Part shown: in pieces, positions 1 through 5,133 of the stretch
Layout: each line of letters opens with the position of its first letter
How positions within the stretch are numbered: position 1 is the stretch's first letter
Source: a virus
DNA length: 26,586 bases
Virus record (IMG/VR): IMGVR_UViG_3300045241_000135
Coordinates: 1 to 26,586 of that record
Direction: 5' to 3' (one strand)
Position numbers and translations under genes: made by a program
The notes under the pieces: generated by a model
Databases searched by the model: none
The model's input: the letters and a program-made list of their open reading frames with translations, nothing else
What the model was told of the DNA's origin: nothing

Positions 1-1
1 C

Positions 2-595
2 AAAGCGCAGAAGGGACCATGGGCCGACCCGGTATTTTATCCCGAGATGGCGCGAAAGACCGTGGCGCGGCTGCACTCAAAACAGCTGCCGATGTCGACC
101 GACCTCGACCGCCTCATGCACCGCGACGACGCCTTGTACGATTTCGACCGCGCGCGCGAGGAAGGCCGTAAGGTCGAGCGGCCTGGCTCGGCAGCTGCGG
201 CGCTTGATTGGTTTGCGGAAGGCGGCGCGCCGCAAGAGGCAGCGGCACCCGCAGCACGAACGCCCCGAACTCCCCGAGCTTCCCCAGCGTCCAAAACCGA
301 TGACCAACCGCATCGCACGATCGTAGGTGCGGACGCTGGCGAGGCACCGGCGGCGGCGCCTGCTTCTGGTCACGAGTCGCAGGTGCCGTCGTCGGCTGTT
401 TCCAAGAGCGAAGATGAATACCGCGCCTATGCGCGCGTGATTGTCGACGAGGCGACGTCTGCCGATGAATTGGAACGCTGGTTTCGCTCGGACGTGCAAC
501 GCAAGTTGCGCAACTCGGCCGGCGTGAGGCGCGATGCCTTCGAAGAGATCAACGGATGGATAGCCGAGAAATGCAAGGCTTTGGACGTAGGCTGA
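2..595 (+). CDS. recT: RecT-family ssDNA-annealing recombinase, C-terminal part (cut by window start)
   Basis: The frame is open from base 2, so the gene enters from outside the window and the first ATG at 47 is an internal methionine. The first residues read KAQKGPWADPVFYPEMARKT, followed by VARLHSKQLPMSTDLD and RDDALYDF. This is the typical C-terminal part of RecT-type proteins, where a GPW motif precedes M(A/K)RKTVxRxxxKxLP. RecT proteins bind single-stranded DNA and promote annealing during phage recombination. The family core ends near residue 50 of this fragment; the rest is an Ala/Pro/Arg-rich linker and a C-terminal segment (DEATSADELERWFRSD...) that I do not recognise, possibly a protein-interaction tail. 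The next gene follows 12 bases later, so the two are probably co-transcribed. Family assignment rests on motif memory only. Confidence 0.8.
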   Translation, partial: KAQKGPWADPVFYPEMARKTVARLHSKQLPMSTDLDRLMHRDDALYDFDRAREEGRKVERPGSAAAALDWFAEGGAPQEAAAPAARTPRTPRASPASKTDDQPHRTIVGADAGEAPAAAPASGHESQVPSSAVSKSEDEYRAYARVIVDEATSADELERWFRSDVQRKLRNSAGVRRDAFEEINGWIAEKCKALDVG

Positions 596-607
596 AGGGA
601 GACTGAA

Positions 608-976
608 ATGCAACAGTGGAACGACAACACCACCGATCCGGACGAGCTGATTAAGAGGCTCAACGAAATCACGAGCAAGAGCAACGACGGCGCCGAACCA
701 GCGCAGCCCGCGCAGACGGCCTCAACCGCGAAGGTTCTCGCGCATCTCGAAGAGGTCGCCGAGAAAGCGATCGGGATGCAATGCGCGGTCATCCGTGAGC
801 TGATCGCCGAGGCACAACTCCTAGACAATGTGCTCGTCGCAGACCTGGCGCGCATTCGCGAGACGCTGCGCGTAGGCATCAACACCGGCGCTCGTGCCGC
901 GGCGCTCGCGCAGCAGATTCGGGATGCGATGTCCGAGATGAAAGCCGCGCATGGCGACCTGCAAGTACAGACATGA
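608..976 (+). CDS. Small coiled-coil protein of unknown function, downstream of recT
   Basis: A 122-residue protein. The start is supported by AAGGGAG about 6 bases upstream and by its position 12 bases after the recT stop. The N-terminus is acidic and polar, followed by an Ala/Pro/Gln linker (residues about 36-47). From about residue 48 to the end the sequence is helical and heptad-like (LAHLEEVAEKAIG, LIAEAQLLDNVL, ALAQQIRDAMSEM), consistent with a coiled coil. No signal peptide or membrane segment is visible. Position next to recT suggests a role in the recombination or replication module, for example an accessory or single-strand-binding partner, but nothing in the sequence shows this. 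I do not recognise the family. The GGCNN array begins 9 bases after its stop codon. Confidence 0.75.
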   Translation: MQQWNDNTTDPDELIKRLNEITSKSNDGAEPAQPAQTASTAKVLAHLEEVAEKAIGMQCAVIRELIAEAQLLDNVLVADLARIRETLRVGINTGARAAALAQQIRDAMSEMKAAHGDLQVQT

Positions 977-984
977 ATTTTCTT

Positions 985-1076
985 GGCACGGCGCGGCGAG
1001 GCACGGCTCGGCAGGGCGGGGCCCGGCGCGGCGAGGCACGGCACGGCACGGCTGGGCAAGGCGAGGCAAGGCAAGG
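985..1076 (+). repeat. GGCNN degenerate pentanucleotide array 1 (18 units)
   Basis: Eighteen consecutive 5-base units run without a phase break from 985 to 1074, followed by a final GG. Each unit has GGC fixed and two variable bases; the dinucleotides in order are AC GC GA AC TC AG GG CC GC GA AC AC AC TG AA GA AA AA. The GG in fixed phase every five bases gives a (GG-N3)n pattern that could form two-tier G-quadruplexes. The unit is not a multiple of three, so it is unlikely to be coding; frames stay open through it only because GGCNN rarely creates stops. It lies between the coiled-coil gene and the secreted-protein gene. Confidence 0.9.
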
Positions 1077-1200
1077 ATTGTTTTTATCAGTTTTCAAAAG
1101 TTGCGATGCGCAGTTGAAACCGGAAGAGAGGCCGAAGGCATGTAAGACGGAATGCCCACCTAAACTAAACTTCAACCTTCATGATGATGAGGAACAGCAA
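1077..1200 (+). promoter_or_regulatory. AT-richer leader of the secreted-protein gene; probable promoter region
   Basis: Directly after array 1 the composition changes to an AT-richer stretch (TTGTTTTTATCAGTTTTCAA) with no convincing gene. It leads to a good ribosome binding site, GAGGA at 1189-1193, seven bases before the ATG at 1201. A separately transcribed moron would need its own promoter here, and the gene has its own terminator downstream, but I cannot pick a clear -35/-10 pair. The promoter call is therefore inference from gene organisation. Confidence 0.3.
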
Positions 1201-1896
1201 ATGAGAAAGCTTTTGCTACTAGCAAGCGCCTTCGCGGCCCTGGCCACTCCTGCCTTGGCCGACACGTTCCGGGCCGATTCGTTCACTCAGCCGAACGGGT
1301 TTCAGGACGTCACCATCACGCTCGGTGCGCTGACTGAAACCGTGCGGGCGGGTGAGATCAACCTGCACCAGAACAATCCCACCGCCGATCTGTTGGTCTG
1401 GTGCCTGGACGTGAATGATTTGTTGACTGTACCCTACACGTTCCAACTGCATCAACTCGGCGCTGGGCAGACTTTCCCAGGGCTTCCTCCCGGCGGCTTT
1501 GATGGTGGGCAGCTGCGGCAGATTGCAAGCCTGATGCTGCGTGGCCTGACGCTGGGCGGTCTCGACGCCAACCAGGACGACGCGGCAACGCAGCTCGCCA
1601 TCTGGCGCGTGGAGTATGGCGCGGCGATCGTGTTCGCTAATCTGCCCACCGCGCTGCTCAACCGCATGAACCTCGAGCTCGCCGACAGCGCACCTGGCGG
1701 ATCAATCGATTGCCCGACCTGCACGCTCACTGTCCTGACCGACGCTGTGAATGCGCCAAACCAGGCGCTTGGGTTCGCTGTCAACGCAGTACCAGGACCC
1801 ATCGCAGGCGCCGGACTGCCCGGACTGATCGCGGCCTGCTTTGGCCTGCTCGGCCTTGGCTGGCGGCGCCGGCGGCGCAACACGACAACCGCCTAA
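1201..1896 (+). CDS. Secreted protein with thioester-domain motifs and a PEP-CTERM-like anchor (likely moron)
   Basis: 231 residues. The start at 1201 is chosen for its ribosome binding site and because it gives a clean signal peptide (residues 1-20, cleavage after ALA); the longer open frame from 973 only reads through the repeat array. The C-terminus carries a sorting-type tripartite signal: VPGP (197-200), a hydrophobic stretch (about 201-220) and an Arg cluster (222-226), like PEP-CTERM proteins handled by exosortase systems. The middle has the three motifs of thioester adhesin domains: a Cys in a hydrophobic strand (C68, WCLD), TQLAIW (130-135, the TQxA signature) and a late Gln near the end of the domain (NQALGF, Q188). 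In that family the Cys and late Gln form an internal thioester that couples covalently to surfaces. Two further Cys lie at 171 and 174. The domain call is by motif only. It has its own terminator and sits between two repeat arrays, as expected of a lysogenic-conversion gene. Confidence 0.7.
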   Translation: MRKLLLLASAFAALATPALADTFRADSFTQPNGFQDVTITLGALTETVRAGEINLHQNNPTADLLVWCLDVNDLLTVPYTFQLHQLGAGQTFPGLPPGGFDGGQLRQIASLMLRGLTLGGLDANQDDAATQLAIWRVEYGAAIVFANLPTALLNRMNLELADSAPGGSIDCPTCTLTVLTDAVNAPNQALGFAVNAVPGPIAGAGLPGLIAACFGLLGLGWRRRRRNTTTA

Positions 1897-1939
1897 CGAA
1901 GTGAGCCGGTAGGCACCTGCCCCGCCTGCCGGCAAACAG

Positions 1940-1976
1940 CCCGCCGAGTTCATAGCCGCATCGCTCGGCGGGTTTT
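1940..1976 (+). terminator. Rho-independent terminator after the secreted-protein gene
   Basis: A perfect 9-base-pair stem, CCCGCCGAG (1940-1948) with CTCGGCGGG (1964-1972), has a 15-base loop and is followed by TTTTCTTC. It starts 43 bases after the stop of the secreted-protein gene and precedes the second GGCNN array, so the arrays and the gene form a transcriptionally separable block. Confidence 0.85.
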
Positions 1977-1982
1977 CTTCAC

Positions 1983-2110
1983 GGCGCGGCGCGGCCGGGC
2001 GCGGCGGGGCAAGGCAAGGCGTGGCGCGGCGCGGCAGGGCGTGGCTAAGGCCCGGCAAGGCAAGGCAAGGCTGGGCATGGCGTGGCTTGGCGAGGCGAGG
2101 CAAGGCGAGG
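1983..2110 (+). repeat. GGCNN degenerate pentanucleotide array 2 (about 25 units)
   Basis: About 25 units of GGC plus two variable bases run from 1983 to 2108, followed by a final GG, with a single phase break (one extra A at 2048 after a GGCTA unit). Dinucleotides include GC, CG, GG, AA, GT, AG, CC, TG, AT, TT and GA. The orientation is the same as array 1. It starts six bases after the T-run of the terminator and ends 12 bases before the DnaA-like gene, whose only purine-rich upstream stretch (GGCGAGG) is the last unit of the array. No such array occurs elsewhere in the window. Confidence 0.9.
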
Positions 2111-2122
2111 GTTAGATTATCC

Positions 2123-2650
2123 ATGACCTACGATCATTGGAAGACGACCGATCCTACCGACACCGAGTATTGCCGCTGCGGCCTATGGCGCGGCGATTGC
2201 GTCGCGGACGCCGATGGGCAATGCCCGAAGCGGTGCGCCCCGATTGGTGGGCTCTTTGCGCACAACAACAAAAAGCGCCGTCCACGCATCTATGAAATCC
2301 AACAATTGGTCGCAGCGCGGTTCGGGATCAGCGTCGATGAGCTGATCAGCCCGGTGCGGGGAACACGGCTCACGATTGCGCGCTGGATCAGTATGAAATT
2401 ATGCGCCCGGTATGTCTGGATGTCGTGTGCCGGCATCGCGCGCGCACATCACCGCGACCACTCGACGATGTTCACTGGCATGCGGAAACTCGAGGCGATG
2501 CTTGACGCCGGCCGCTCGCCGTTCTGCGGGCACTTAGCCGCCATCGAGGCGCAATTGCGCGATCAGGGCTTCCGGCTGCATGCGGTGGCGCGAGTCAACA
2601 ATTTGCCCGTATCGGAGAAATTGGACGTGTCCAAGTTTGCGTCATATTAG
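2123..2650 (+). CDS. DnaA domain IV-like DNA-binding protein
   Basis: 175 residues from the ATG at 2123; the longer open frame from 2021 is array read-through. Residues about 55-128 resemble DnaA domain IV, the helix-turn-helix that binds DnaA boxes: IYEIQQLVAARFGISVDEL, a basic helix (TIARWISMKLCARYV), then RDHSTMFTGMRKL (111-123), which matches the DnaA signature (R/K)DH(T/S)T with following Arg-Lys. No AAA+ ATPase domain is present. The N-terminus is Cys-rich (C17, C19, C26, C34, C38), a possible metal-binding knuckle. Such proteins in phages are expected to bind origin or operator DNA; here it could act in phage replication or compete with host DnaA. That role is inference. The small gene at 2664 follows after 13 bases. 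Confidence 0.7.
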   Translation: MTYDHWKTTDPTDTEYCRCGLWRGDCVADADGQCPKRCAPIGGLFAHNNKKRRPRIYEIQQLVAARFGISVDELISPVRGTRLTIARWISMKLCARYVWMSCAGIARAHHRDHSTMFTGMRKLEAMLDAGRSPFCGHLAAIEAQLRDQGFRLHAVARVNNLPVSEKLDVSKFASY

Positions 2651-2663
2651 GAAATTGTGACTA

Positions 2664-2846
2664 ATGGCCCGCGGCGAATGCACATTTCGTCAACGTGATG
2701 TAACGGCGGCACTCAAAGCCGCCCGTGACGCCGGTGCCGAGGTGGTGCGCGTCGAGATCGACAAGACCGGCAAGATCATCATCGTCATGCGCAACGGAGC
2801 CGAACCGGGCGAAACGGAAAGGACCAATGAGTGGGACGAAAAGTGA
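2664..2846 (+). CDS. 60-residue protein of unknown function, upstream of the integrase
   Basis: A small basic-acidic protein with an N-terminal helix (VTAALKAARDAG) and a two-strand segment (EVVRVEIDK, KIIIVM), ending in a polar acidic tail. Its end overlaps the integrase start by 16 bases, implying translational coupling. I recall similar short proteins next to integrases in Hyphomicrobiales prophages, but no function is known to me. An excisionase or integrase-partner role would fit the position, yet it lacks an obvious winged-helix signature. The upstream ribosome binding site is weak (GGAAA). Confidence 0.65.
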   Translation: MARGECTFRQRDVTAALKAARDAGAEVVRVEIDKTGKIIIVMRNGAEPGETERTNEWDEK

Positions 2847-3895
2847 AGTGGCCGAAATACGTTGATGGATTCGCCGATCGGTTCGGCAAGCCGCGGTTCT
2901 ATTTGCGGCGGCCTGGCCTGCCGCGAGTGCCATTGCCAAACATGCCATGGTCGCCGGAATTCATGGCCGCCTATGAAGCCGCGTTAGGCGGCGCCGCCTC
3001 TGCTGCGAAGATCGAGATCGGGGCGCAGCACACCGTGCCAGGCACTATTAACGCCGCCGTCGTCGCATTCTACAAGAGTTACACTTTCACGAAAAACAAG
3101 CCCATCACACGCCAGACTGATCGCAACATCTTAGAGACCTTCCGCATTCGGCATGGCGATAAGCGCTTGGCCACTATGGAGCGGCGCCACGTCGTGTCGA
3201 TGCTGGCAGAGAAGGCGGACCGGCCCGCCGCTCAACGCAACCTGCTGCGGGTGCTCCGCGTGCTGCTGGGCTTCGCGGTCGAGGAAGGGCTTCGCCCCGA
3301 CAACCCGGCGCTCGGCATCAAGCTGAAAACCACCACGACGGCCGGGTTCCATTCGTGGTCCGAGGACGAGCTGCGCCAGTACGAGGCGCGCCACCCGATC
3401 GGCAGCAAGGCTCGGCTCGCCCTCGCCCTTCTGCTCTACACGGCACAACGGCGGTCGGACGTCGTCAATCTTGGTCCGCCAATGCTGCGTGGTGGACGGC
3501 TCCTTTTCACGCAATCGAAGACCAGGACCGAAATGGATATTCCGATCGCCATGCCCCTTGCCGATATCCTGGCCGCGACTCCCATGATCGGGGTTAAGAC
3601 TTTTCTCGTCACGGACTATGGCCGCCCGTTCACTGCGGCGGGCTTCGGTGGGTGGTTTCGCGAGCGGTGCGACGAGGCGGGCCTTCCCCATTGCAGCGCC
3701 CACGGGCTGCGCAAGGCGTTCCTGCGGCGCATGGCCGAGGCCGGATGCTCCGAGGACTTCATCGCTTCGGTCAGCGGCCACAAGGACATGCGCGAGATCA
3801 GGATCTATGTTGCGGCCGCCAATAAGGCGCGCATGGCAACCGAGGGCATGGCACGCACGCTCGCCGCCTTCCCCGAAAAGGGCAGGAATAAGTGA
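2831..3895 (+). CDS. int: Tyrosine recombinase (phage integrase)
   Basis: 354 residues, with a GTG start at 2831 preceded by AAAGGA seven bases upstream; the ATG at 2827 is in another frame and soon stops. The catalytic set is visible: R207 (QRRSD), K230 (TQSKTR, beta-hairpin Lys), H291 and R294 (HGLR), H317 (SGHK) and nucleophile Y326 (RIYVAAA). The N-terminal part (FYLRRPGLPRVPLPNMPWSP) is the arm-binding-like region common in integrases of Bradyrhizobium-type prophages, followed by a SAM-like core-binding domain at about 72-150. It catalyses site-specific integration between attP and attB; the candidate attP lies about 330 bases downstream. All catalytic residues appear intact, so it is probably active. 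Confidence 0.95.
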   Translation: MGRKVKWPKYVDGFADRFGKPRFYLRRPGLPRVPLPNMPWSPEFMAAYEAALGGAASAAKIEIGAQHTVPGTINAAVVAFYKSYTFTKNKPITRQTDRNILETFRIRHGDKRLATMERRHVVSMLAEKADRPAAQRNLLRVLRVLLGFAVEEGLRPDNPALGIKLKTTTTAGFHSWSEDELRQYEARHPIGSKARLALALLLYTAQRRSDVVNLGPPMLRGGRLLFTQSKTRTEMDIPIAMPLADILAATPMIGVKTFLVTDYGRPFTAAGFGGWFRERCDEAGLPHCSAHGLRKAFLRRMAEAGCSEDFIASVSGHKDMREIRIYVAAANKARMATEGMARTLAAFPEKGRNK

Positions 3896-4305
3896 GCGAT
3901 CCCTATCACCACATGAGACAAACTTATGGAGCTTTCGGGTCTGGCGAGTGGCGACGCAATCGCCCGAAAATACAAGAGGCCTCGACGATGCATCCGAGCC
4001 AGATAGGCTGCGTCCCGTGACTGCGACGGTAGCATATGGGGCGCCTAGCCGAGCGTCCGATGAGGATACGCAGGAAGGCGGGGAAGCGGAATGTGTTTCT
4101 GCAACCTTTGCTCAATTCGGCAACCAACATGCAGCGCAAGTGAACAGATGGATTGCCAAACCCCAGGAAAAAAAATTGCCAAACTTTGGTTAAGTCATTG
4201 AAGATAAGGGGATTTTTTAGGGGGGGTGGCAGGAGTGGAGGGACTACGATAAGTGCGAAAGATCAATGGCTTAGACTGCCAAACCGGCGTAACGGCGCGC
4301 ATAGA
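3896..4305. other. 410-base intergenic region between integrase and membrane-protein genes
   Basis: No convincing gene is present. The first part (3896-4150) contains one imperfectly terminator-like hairpin (TTTCGGG at 3933-3939 with CCCGAAA at 3963-3969, no T-run). The second part (about 4150-4305) is AT-richer, with A8 and T6 runs and a G7 run, and holds the candidate attP described separately. Open frames crossing the region are not supported by a ribosome binding site or by sensible protein composition. Confidence 0.6.
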
Positions 4306-4336
4306 ATGCAAAAGAGAATTTGGCGAATTGCCAAAC
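4153..4336 (+). repeat. Four direct repeats of TGCCAAAC (candidate integrase arm sites)
   Basis: The octamer TGCCAAAC occurs at 4154-4161, 4177-4184, 4277-4284 and 4329-4336, all in the same orientation; three copies are TTGCCAAAC and the third is CTGCCAAAC. Start-to-start spacings are 23, 100 and 52 bases, so two copies lie on each side of the tRNA-like core at 4227-4249. The second copy is part of a palindrome, CCAAACTTTGG. Single copies also occur at 2934-2941 (inside the integrase gene) and, reversed, at 23953-23960, as expected by chance; only this cluster is dense. Phage attP sites typically carry short direct repeats bound by the integrase N-terminal domain. Confidence 0.55.
4227..4249 (-). 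other. attP: Candidate attP core: tRNA 3'-end identity segment
   Basis: Read on the minus strand, the segment contains AGTCCCTCCACTCCTGCCA. This has the layout of a tRNA 3' end: the last three T-loop bases, T-stem CCCTC, a seven-base acceptor strand CACTCCT, discriminator G and encoded CCA. The T-loop bases beyond it (TCGT instead of TTCG) diverge and no complete tRNA folds here, as expected for a phage-borne identity segment rather than a gene. The G73 and acceptor sequence resemble tRNA-Trp, but I cannot confirm which tRNA. It lies downstream of int and between pairs of TGCCAAAC repeats. Confidence 0.55.
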
Positions 4337-4908
4337 TAGCCGCGACCCTCTCTTTGCTCGCCGGTGCCGAACCCGCCCGCGCCGCTACCGCGATCGAGTG
4401 CGCAGCGCACAAGAATGGATCCGGATACTATTCGTGGCGTGATGTGGACGGGCGGCGCTGCTGGTACCCAGGCCGCCGACGCCTGGCCAAGACCGATCTC
4501 TACTGGCCCGCAGAGGCGCGCCAGGCTGCGGCGGATCGAGCGCAGGCTACAACCCGCCCCACTCGGCCGCCGGCCGCACCAGTGCCCGCCCAGGCCGAAG
4601 CTGGTGCGGTGCTGGTCACGATCGGCGAACGCTGGCCCGATAACGACTGGACGGAACTGTACCGAGGACTAGTATCGGACGCGGCGGTGGTCGCACCAAC
4701 CGGCCCTGTGCCTCGCGATGTCCCCATCGACGACGGCCAGATCGGGCCGGCCGCCATGGACCGCCGCCACCCACCGTCACTGCTGCCGACGCTTGTCGCG
4801 CTCGTGCTCGGCATTGCCATGATGGGCGCCGGCGCGATGATCGTTACTTCTGGCCGCAGGGTTCGGGTACAGGCGAAAGTCGGTAAGCCCCTCTCTAATA
4901 TTTTGTAA
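4306..4908 (+). CDS. Exported, membrane-anchored protein of unknown function
   Basis: 200 residues from the ATG at 4306. A longer frame reaches back to a TTG at 4153, but only this ATG gives a good signal peptide (KRIWRIAKLAATLSLLAGAEPARAA). The mature N-terminus has a short Cys/Trp-rich module (IECAAHKNGSGYYSWRDVDG, then RRCWYPG) of a kind I recall in many Bradyrhizobium exported proteins. A Pro/Ala-rich linker follows, then a C-terminal transmembrane helix (about residues 160-182: TLVALVLGIAMMGAGAMIVTS) and a basic tail. The upstream ribosome binding site is weak. The gene lies just beyond the candidate attP, and its first codons include the fourth TGCCAAAC copy. A role in surface modification or exclusion of other phages is possible but not shown. 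Confidence 0.6.
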   Translation: MQKRIWRIAKLAATLSLLAGAEPARAATAIECAAHKNGSGYYSWRDVDGRRCWYPGRRRLAKTDLYWPAEARQAAADRAQATTRPTRPPAAPVPAQAEAGAVLVTIGERWPDNDWTELYRGLVSDAAVVAPTGPVPRDVPIDDGQIGPAAMDRRHPPSLLPTLVALVLGIAMMGAGAMIVTSGRRVRVQAKVGKPLSNIL

Positions 4909-4920
4909 GGCAACAAAGCT

Positions 4921-5103
4921 ATGACCGCCCCTATGTCCGATCTACTGAAATCAGTCCTCGCTGATATAGACAACGCTCTGGCCGACCACGATCGCAAGCG
5001 ACAGGAAATCAAGTTTGCCCCATGGCAGATGGCGCTAACGTTCATGACTGCGGGCGCGGCTCTGTTCGGTGCCGCCATCGCCTTCGTCAAAGTGTTCGGA
5101 TAA
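4921..5103 (+). CDS. Small single-span membrane protein of unknown function
   Basis: 60 residues. The N-terminal half is charged and helical (LLKSVLADIDNALADHDRKR) and the C-terminal half is one hydrophobic span (WQMALTFMTAGAALFGAAIAF). The start follows the preceding gene by 12 bases with AAGG upstream, suggesting a two-gene operon of membrane proteins. It is the last plus-strand gene before the convergent late operon, whose final stop codon is 30 bases away. No family recognised. Confidence 0.6.
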   Translation: MTAPMSDLLKSVLADIDNALADHDRKRQEIKFAPWQMALTFMTAGAALFGAAIAFVKVFG

Positions 5104-5133
5104 GCCCACGGCCGCCCGACTTCGGCCCCGGCC

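Noticed and set aside
973-1200. N-terminal extension of the secreted protein through GGCNN array 1 and leader
   Set aside because: The array is a 5-base repeat open in several frames; the ATG at 1201 has a ribosome binding site and gives a proper signal peptide.
985-2110. Diversity-generating retroelement or CRISPR interpretation of the GGCNN arrays
   Set aside because: No reverse transcriptase, no template/variable repeat pair and no spacer structure in the window.
2021-2122. N-terminal extension of the DnaA-like protein through GGCNN array 2
   Set aside because: Same reason: low-complexity Arg/Gly/Ala read-through; ATG 2123 follows the array.
3933-3969. Hairpin TTTCGGG/CCCGAAA downstream of the integrase as a terminator
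   Set aside because: Seven-base stem with a long loop and no T-run; not convincing.
4227-4249. A functional tRNA gene
   Set aside because: Only the 3' end is present; no anticodon arm or D-arm can be folded upstream on the minus strand.
4153-4305. TTG-initiated extension of the exported membrane protein
   Set aside because: No ribosome binding site, poor protein character, and the DNA carries the attP-like repeats; ATG 4306 gives a clean signal peptide.
5108-5133. Bidirectional terminator between the convergent operons
   Set aside because: Only a 5-base GGCCG/CGGCC stem without a U-tract on either strand; expected by position but not supported.
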